The position numbers were made by a program, and so were the translations under genes. A DNA stretch of 36,811 nucleotides, from the NCBI GenBank assembly GCA_040388605.1, contig JAZKBN010000071.1, positions 1 to 36,811 on the forward strand. The letters run 5' to 3'. Shown here piece after piece: positions 26,626-34,400 of the stretch. Under the pieces are notes generated by a model. The model did not search any database. It was not told the DNA's origin and worked only from the letters and a program-made list of their open reading frames with translations. The stretch's first letter is position 1; each line of letters begins with the position of its first letter. This DNA is from JAZKBN01 sp040388605. Its GTDB lineage: Bacteria; Bacteroidota; Bacteroidia; Cytophagales; Flexibacteraceae.

Positions 26626-27396
26626 ATGAAAATTGCCCTCTTTTCAGACATCCACTCCAACCTGCCTGCTTTGGAAGCGTTTTTCAGAGATGTGGAAACA
26701 CGCAACACCGATGCAATATACTGCCTCGGGGACCTTGTGGGCTACAACATCTGGCCCAATGAGGTGATTGACGAAATCCGCCGCCGGGGCATACCTACCA
26801 TAGCTGGGAACTATGATTTCGGTATTGGCAGGGCAAGTGACAATTGCGGCTGTGCTTACAAGACAGACGAGGAAAAGGATTTGGGCAAGGTCTCCATATC
26901 TTACACAAACGAAGTTATAAAACCGGAACAACGCGCCTATTTGCGTACATTGCCCGCGCATATCCGGCTGGAATTTCAGCTTAACGATGATATGCTGAAT
27001 GTGCTTCTTGTTCACGGCAGTCCCAGAAAGGTAAACGAATACCTGTTTGAAGACCGCGCCGAGCAAAGCATGCTGCGCATCATGGAGCAGGCCGACGCTG
27101 ATGTGCTCTGCTTCGGGCATACGCATAAACCCTATCACCGCATTTTGCCGGCCGCAGAAGCTGAAAATGCCCGCTATCGCCATGCAATCAATATCGGCTC
27201 CGTCGGCAAGCCCAAAGACGGCGACCCTAGAGGCGGCTATGTATTGCTGACCATTAACCAAGATTCGTCATCCAAGGACAAAGAAAGTGTTCAGGCAGAA
27301 TTTATACGCTTTGAATATGATGTGGAACGAGCCGCCAAGGCAATCGAAAACAGCCCTTTGCCGAATGAGTATGCCGACATGCTGCGAAAAGGCTGA
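26626..27396 (+). CDS. Calcineurin-like metallophosphoesterase in the ars operon
   Basis: 256 residues, cytoplasmic. The five metallophosphoesterase motifs are in order: DIHSN (Asp8, His10), GDLVGY (Asp36), GNYD (Asn62; the usual His of GNHD is Tyr here), LLVHGSP (His130) and FGHTHKP (His165, His167). This is the YfcE/YmdB-like class of two-metal phosphodiesterases or phosphatases. A Cys pair (NCGC) lies at about residue 73-76 between motifs. The start is 6 bases after the ACR3 stop, so it is co-transcribed. Its substrate is unknown. The tight linkage suggests an arsenic-related or general stress role, but nothing in the sequence proves it. The Tyr in motif III should modify activity relative to GNHD enzymes. 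Confidence 0.9.
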   Translation: MKIALFSDIHSNLPALEAFFRDVETRNTDAIYCLGDLVGYNIWPNEVIDEIRRRGIPTIAGNYDFGIGRASDNCGCAYKTDEEKDLGKVSISYTNEVIKPEQRAYLRTLPAHIRLEFQLNDDMLNVLLVHGSPRKVNEYLFEDRAEQSMLRIMEQADADVLCFGHTHKPYHRILPAAEAENARYRHAINIGSVGKPKDGDPRGGYVLLTINQDSSSKDKESVQAEFIRFEYDVERAAKAIENSPLPNEYADMLRKG

Positions 27397-27451
27397 TATT
27401 AAAGAAAGTATCTGTACTCAGTAAATTTATAACCCAATAAAACCCTACACA

Positions 27452-27730
27452 ATGAAAAACACCATTATAGCGGTATCAGCCGCAGTGCTCCTCTTTATGT
27501 CTGCCGCAACGTTTGCAGGCGGTGGCGGAGCCAAAACTGTAAAAGCCGACGGAAACAATAAGGCAACCGCAAACTGCACACCCAAACCCGGTTATGTATG
27601 TGTGCCTACAGGCTCGTCCTGCATCATGGTTCCGGCAGGTAAAGCGAATGCGGCCACTAAAAAGCCTGTATCTGCCGCGCCTAAGAAAAAGGCTGCCTGC
27701 GCAAATGTTCCCGGCTGCGTTTGTGAGTAA
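27452..27730 (+). CDS. Small exported Cys-containing protein, unknown function
   Basis: 92 residues. A signal peptide (MKNTIIAVSAAVLLFMSAAT, cleaved near FAGG) is followed by a short mature chain with GYVCVPTGSSC, a Lys/Ala-rich linker and a final CANVPGCVCE. Mature cysteines number six, in three pairs. I do not recognise the family. The gene follows the metallophosphoesterase by 55 bases on the same strand and is the last before a strong terminator. It is probably part of the ars transcription unit, or at least ends it. Soft-metal binding in the periplasm is a reasonable guess, not shown. Confidence 0.7.
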   Translation: MKNTIIAVSAAVLLFMSAATFAGGGGAKTVKADGNNKATANCTPKPGYVCVPTGSSCIMVPAGKANAATKKPVSAAPKKKAACANVPGCVCE

Positions 27731-27739
27731 ACAGAATTG

Positions 27740-27797
27740 CCAATTAAAGAAGAACGACACTAATAACGGCGGCCTTCTTTAATTGGTTTTTGTTTTT
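27740..27797 (+). terminator. Rho-independent terminator of the ars cluster
   Basis: CCAATTAAAGAAG (27740-27752) pairs perfectly with CTTCTTTAATTGG (27774-27786) and is followed by TTTTTGTTTTT. It lies ten bases after the stop codon of the small exported protein. Confidence 0.92.
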
Positions 27798-27977
27798 AAA
27801 GTGGGCTTGGTTAAAATTGGATAATAAAGATTCTGCAACAGCTTGCCTTTACTCAATAATTTTACGTTGATAAAAACACAAGTTTGCCCTTGTGCTCAGT
27901 CACAGTTTATGAGCTATTTGTATGCAAATGACCAATAACAACAAAGGTTTAAGAGTAACCGGAAGAATAAAGTCCTT

Positions 27978-28259
27978 CTAAAATAATTCAGGCTGCATAT
28001 TAGCAGGTACAGCATTAGTATTCCGGACTTTATACTGCCTGTAGGAGGTAATATTCAAACACCAGTTAGCCTGGATTTGCTTTGCTTTAGCTTTTGAAAT
28101 ACTGACATAATTATTCTTGCCTGAGAACAAATCACTATAATTTAAGAATATGGCAAATGTGATTTCGGCGCTTACCATGTCCTGAAACAAACAGCAAATA
28201 TGACCCTGCCCCAATACTTGCCTGTTTTTCCTTAGGCTGAATTCAGGTAAATTTTTCAT
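27978..28259 (-). CDS. Possible small protein of unknown function (weak)
   Basis: 93 codons from ATG at 28259, beginning MKNLPEFSLRKNRQVLGQGH and ending PANMQPELF. There is no signal peptide, repeat or recognisable family. The composition (Lys, Asn, Ser, Ile, two adjacent Cys) is not absurd for a protein, and the frame is isolated from any larger gene. There is no clear ribosome site and no neighbour on the same strand. It could equally be chance in AT-rich DNA. Confidence 0.25.
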   Translation of the reverse strand: MKNLPEFSLRKNRQVLGQGHICCLFQDMVSAEITFAIFLNYSDLFSGKNNYVSISKAKAKQIQANWCLNITSYRQYKVRNTNAVPANMQPELF

Positions 28260-28265
28260 GCATGG

Positions 28266-28292
28266 TTGACTTGGTTTGAATAAATATATTTA
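28266..28292 (+). promoter_or_regulatory. Possible promoter of the lectin/VCBS giant
   Basis: TTG at 28266-28268 is followed after 16 bases by TATATTTA (28285-28292), one base off TAnnTTTG. The leader would then be about 140 bases. Weak evidence in an AT-rich region. Confidence 0.25.
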
Positions 28293-28438
28293 GGAGGCGG
28301 CATTTTTTAAAACCGCTCATACACTTTTCCGGGCACCCCGTCCACTCACGAGCACATTTCGTCAACTTAGAAATTCGGCTTTTTTATTCAGGTTAACTTG
28401 TGAAGTAAAGCAGCGCTTTAAGCTGTTCCGGCTATCCT

Positions 28439-31400
28439 ATGAAAAATGTTATACCCCAATTAAAAGGCCCCTTTTTATTTTTCGCGGTGTTAGTGCTTCT
28501 TCAGCTCAACGCAATAGCGGCTGTAACAGTTACCTCATTCAGCCCCCTAAGAACCACCGCTAACGCCACCATAACTATAAAGGGCACCAATTTTACCGGT
28601 GCCACATCCGTTAGAATCGCCGGGGTACCTTCGGTTTTCCTGGTTATAAACAATACCACCATAAAAGCAATTGTTCCTATTGACGGAGTTTCGGGCAATA
28701 TACTTGTTACAAGCCCGAGCGGTACCGGGGCTTCAGCCACAAGTGTTATCGTATGCGATTTAGTGGCTTCAGTACAAAACAAATCGGTAACAGTGGGGAC
28801 AGGGGGCAGTGTTACGGTAAATGCTTCAGTGTTTAACAACGGAAGTGCAACCTATTGCGGGGCTCTTACGGCCACAATGCAAAAATACGGTACTGTTTCA
28901 AGGCAGGTGTCTGAAAACAGTAATCTAACCATGACAGCGCCGACTGGCGCTGTATTTGTAGCCGTTACATTTGCCAATTACGGAACCACATCGGGCTCTG
29001 CGGGCAGCTATGCGGCAGGAAGCTGCGTTACGGCCAACGCAAGGCTGATTGCTGAAAGTTACCTGCTAGGCAATAATACCGCTGTGATTCCTGCAACAAA
29101 CGCTGTTTTTTCCGAGCCATGTAACGGTACCGCCAAAACCCTTACGGTTGAAGCTGTTTACATTTATAAAAGCGGAAGCACTGTTTCAGGCCAGGCAGCT
29201 GAAAATACCAATCTTACGCTTACGGCGCCTTCGGGCGCAGTGTTTACTGCCGTAACATTTGCCAATTTCGGCACTACAACGGGTAGCGCGGGCAGTTATG
29301 CAACAGGCAGCTGCCATGATGATAACAGTAAGGCTATAGTTGGAAATTACCTGCCCGGCACTGCCACTGCAACCATAGCGGCAAATACCACTGTGTTCTC
29401 AGATCCCTGTAACGGCACGGTTAAAACGCTTACCGCTGAAGCGGTGCACAGCGGGGTCACACAGGCTACCTACGCATGCGCCGATGCGGGCACAATACCT
29501 TTATGGATTACCCTTGCCGAATCACAGGGCGCTTATGTTTCGGCACCTGTAGCTTTAACTGTTTCTGCACCTGCGCAGGCAACAATAAGCAATGCAGCAC
29601 CCCTTAATGCAGTTGTTGGCGACACCGTAAAATTAACAGGCACAGGCTTAAACTATGTATCTGCCCTTACAGTAAACGGAGCTGCGACTGCAATAACAGG
29701 AAGCACTTCAACCACGCTTAATTTTATTGCCGGCGCTGCGGGCAGTGGCAACCTGGTGCTTACCACTGCATGCCAGGCAACAACTACCGTTATTGCAATT
29801 AATATTGTTAACCGATTCAGCCAAATAAGCACGGGTATTCCCGGTGTCTCCAAGTCATCTGCCGCCTGGGGCGATTACGATAACGACGGCGACTTGGACC
29901 TGGCTTTAAGCGGTTCAACTGATGGCAGTATTTCAGCACTTGTCTCCGGAATTTATAATTATTCATCAGGCAGCTTTTCCAATATAAATGCCCCGTTGAC
30001 GGGTTTAATATATCCTGTGCTTGCCTGGGGCGATTATGACAGCGACGGCGACCTGGACCTTGCCATTTCAGGAGCGTACACTTCGGAGTATATAAGCAGG
30101 ATTTACCGAAATAATGCCGGTACCTTCAGCAATATAGGCGCAAACCTGACCGGGGTCGCCTTAGGTGGTCTTGCCTGGGGCGATTATGATAATGACGGGG
30201 ACCTTGACCTGGCAATTAGCGGTGCGAATTACGCAGGAGTTCCGTTTAGCAAAATTTACCGTAATAATGCAGGTACCTTTACTGATATAAGTGCCGGTTT
30301 ACAAGGCCTTTATACAGGGACGCTTGCCTGGGCTGATTACGATAAAGACGGCGATCTGGACCTGGCCTTAACCGGAACACCTGATAATGGGGCTTTGGGT
30401 AATTTAACCGGGGTAAGCAGGATTTATAGAAATGATGCTGGCGCCTTTAACGATATTGGAGCAGGCATTACCGGTGTTTACAATTCATCGGTTACCTGGG
30501 GAGATTATGATAACGACGGTGACCCGGACCTGGCATTGATAGGTTATGACGGCGGTCCGACAAACCTGAGCAAAATTTACAAAAATAATTCCGGAACATT
30601 TACTGATATAGGCGCCGGTTTAGCAGGCAGTGCCAGCGGATCAACAGCCTGGATAGATTATGATAATGACGGCGACCTTGACCTGGCTTTTTCCGGCCAT
30701 GTAAGTAAAGTTTACAACAACAGCTCCGGCTCTTTTTCAGATATAAGCGCCGGTTTACCCGCTCTCGTTTACGGAACAATGTCATGGGGAGATTATGACG
30801 GTGACAGCGACTTAGACCTGTTTTTAACAGGCTACGAAAACACCACACCGGCAAGCAAACTGTACCGTAACAATACCATAACCACCAATACGGCAGCCTC
30901 GGCTCCTACGGGGCTCAGCACTTCAGTATCGGGTACAAAGGCTGTTCTTAAATGGAATAAAGCCGCTGATGCGCAAACACCGGCAAATACATTAAACTAT
31001 AATATCAGGGTAGGTACAGGTTCGCTGCGCAATAACGTGGCTCCTTCGCAGGCCGATTCGCTTACCGGCAATAGGCGTATTGCCGCCTTCGGCAACATTA
31101 TTTACCGCAGCGGGGGCGACACCATTAAGAACCTGACCGCCGGTTCTACCTATTACTGGAGTGTACAGGCCGTTGATGCCGGCTTAAAAGGAGGTGCCTG
31201 GAGTGCCGAACAAAATTTCACTGTATCTGCTGTGAGTTCTTTTAGTCCGCTAAAGGCAGCTGTAAACACAACTGTTACCATTTCCGGTCTGGGCCTAACA
31301 GGTACTACGGCTGTTGCGTTTAACGGTGTGTCGGCAACTTACTACGTGGTAAACAGCACCACCATAAAAGCAATTGTACCTTCAGGGGCCACAACAGGCA

Positions 31401-34400
31401 TTATTTCAGTTAGCAACCCTGTAGGTACCGCAAGCTCGGCTTCGGCCATAACTGTATGCAGCTTTACCGCATCAACGCAAAGCCAAACTGTAGTTTTAGA
31501 TGTAAGCGGCAATGCAACTGTAAATGCATCCGGTTTTAACAACGGCAGCGCATCGGCCTGCGGTGCAATTACGGCGTCGGTGCAGAAGTACGGAACGGTA
31601 TCCGGCCAGGCGAATGAGAACGGCAGCCTTACTTTAACTGCTCCTGCCGGCGCTGTATTTACGACCGTTACCTTTGCCAATTATGGAGTAACCACGGGCA
31701 GCCCGGGCAGCTATGCACCATCGGGTTCATGTTTTACGGCAAACACACGCCTTGTAGCTGAAACTTACCTGCTGGGCAACAATACGGCGGTCATACCGGC
31801 AACGAATGCCCTTTTCGGCGACCCCTGCGGCGGCACAGCCAAAAAGCTTACTGTTGAGGCAGTGTACACTTACGGCAGCGCTGCCGCACAGCTTACTTAC
31901 GCCTGCGCCGATACCGGTACCATACCCCTTTGGCTTACCCTTACGGATGCGCAGGGTGCTAAAATATCGGTACCGACAACTTTAACTGTATCAGCGCCTG
32001 CCCTTGCAACAATAACAAACGCAGGTCCTGTTACCGTTGTAACCGGCGATACTGTTAAATTAACCGGAACCGGCTTCAGTAATGTAACGGCACTTACTGT
32101 AAACGGGGCAGCAACCACCATACTTTCCCGCACTGCCGGCACGCTTTATTTTATTGCCGGCGCTGCAGGCAGCGGCAATTTGGTGCTTACAACTGCGTGT
32201 CGGTCTGCAACCACCGTTATTGCCATTACCATACTCAACAGGTTTACTGATTTGAATGCAACCTTATCCGGCGTGTATGGCTATGGCGCTGTTGCATGGG
32301 GAGATTATGACAAAGACGGTGACCTGGACCTGGCTGTAACCGGCAATACAGGAGTTGGCGCAGGAATATGTAAGATATACAGTAACAACGGCGGCGGTTT
32401 TACTGACATAGGCGCCGGCTTGCCAAATGTCTACCGTTCGGCCCTGGCATGGGGAGATTTTGATAACGACGGTGACCTTGACCTGGTTTTGGCCGGGAAT
32501 ACGGGCGCCGGGCTTATATGCAAAATATACCGTAACAATGCAGGCTCATTCACTGATATAGCAGCAGGCTTAACACCTGTAGACCAGGCATCTGTAGCCT
32601 GGGGAGATTATGATAACGACGGCGACCAGGACCTGGCTGTATGCGGTCATAACGGTACAGCAGCGTCAAGCAAAATATACAATAATAATGCAGGAACGTT
32701 TACAGATATTAATGCTTCTTTAAAAGACAGGGCAGTTTATCTTTCATCAATAGCCTGGGGAGATTATGATAACGACGGCGACCTTGACCTGGCCGTAACC
32801 GGTGCTGTTAACGGCACAACGGCTTCAAGCAGGATTTATCGTAACACGGGTGGTGTATTTACTGATATAGTAGCCGGTATAATGGCTGTTTCCGGTTCTT
32901 CTGTAGCCTGGGGCGATGTTGATAATGATGGCGACCTTGACCTGGCTATATCGGGTTTTGACAACGGACAGGCAAGGAGGTGCTTTGTTTATCGCAACGA
33001 CGGGAGTGATTTTACCAAATTAAGCTCCGGTTTAACAGGTGTCGACAATTCTTCGCTTGCCTGGGGCGATTATGATAACGACGGAGACGCTGACCTGGTT
33101 GTAACCGGAACAACCGACGGCACATCTGCTTCAGCCAAAATATATACTTACAATGCCGGGAGCTTTACTGCTGTAAGCGGCACGGGTATATCTGCTGTCT
33201 ACAATTCGTTTGTCGCCTGGGGCGATTACGACAACGACGGCGACCTGGACCTGGCTGTGATGGGTACTGCCAACGGCACAAGCGGCACATGCAAAATATA
33301 CCGGAACAACACTTTAAAGGTTAATACCGCTCCGCAGGCGCCTGCCGGGCTCAGTACTGAGGTGTTGGGCAGCAGGGTTGTGCTTAAATGGAATAAAGCC
33401 GCTGATGTTCAGACACCTGCAAATACATTAAACTACAATATACGGGTAGGCACGGCTTCGCTGCGCAATAACGTGGCATCTGCTCATGCCGATTCGTTAA
33501 CCGGCTATCGCCGCATTGCAGCTGCCGGCAACATACAGTACCGCAGCAGCGGCGATACCCTTAATAACCTGCCGGGCGGCACATATTACTGGAGCGTGCA
33601 GACTGTGGATGCCGGCTTAAAAGGGGGTGCATGGGGTGCTGAGCAGAGCTTCACTTTATCAGGCATAACTGCTTTCAGCCCGCAGGGTGCATCGGTAAAC
33701 ACAACGGTTACTATTACAGGCCTTAACCTATCAGGTGCAACGGCAGTTAAGTTTAACGGCACAGCGGCGGTATTTGCAGTATTAAACAGCAGTACCATAA
33801 AAGCTGCCGTGCCTGCAGGAGCCACCACGGGGCTCATTTCGGTTACCGGAACTGGCCGGGGTACCGTAAGCTCGGCTTCGGCCATAACTGTATGCAGCTT
33901 TACCGCATCTACGCAAAGCCAAACTGTAGTGTTAGATGTAAGCGGCAATGCAACTGTAAATGCATCCGGTTTTAACAACGGCAGCACATCGGCCTGCGGT
34001 GCAATTACGGCGTCGGTGCAGAAGTACGGAACCGTATCCGGCCAGGCGAATGAGAATAGTAGCCTTACTTTAACGGCTCCTGCCGGCGCTGTATTTACGG
34101 CCGTTACTTTTGCCAATTATGGAGTAACAACGGGCAGCCCGGGCAGCTATGCACAATCGGGCTCATGTTTTACGGCAAACACACGCCTTGTAGCTGAAAC
34201 TTACCTGCTGGGCAACAATACGGCGGTCATACCGGCAACGAACGCCCTTTTCGGCGACCCTTGCGGCGGTACAGCCAAAAAGCTTACCGTTGAGGCAGTG
34301 TACACTTACGGCAGCGCTTCCGCACAGCTGACTTATGCCTGTGCCGACACCGGCACCAAACCCCTTTGGCTTACCCTTACAGATGCGCAGGGTGTTAAAA

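Larger units (their letters stand above)
27798..28438. other. Gene-poor region before the lectin/VCBS giant
   Basis: About 640 AT-rich bases between the ars terminator and the next large gene. It contains one weak minus-strand frame (27978-28259) and a candidate plus-strand promoter near 28266-28292. I see no tRNA, riboswitch or IS remnant. Confidence 0.5.

Noticed and set aside
26644..27261. 205-codon frame antisense to the metallophosphoesterase
   Set aside because: The sense strand carries all five metallophosphoesterase motifs; the antisense frame shows no domain.
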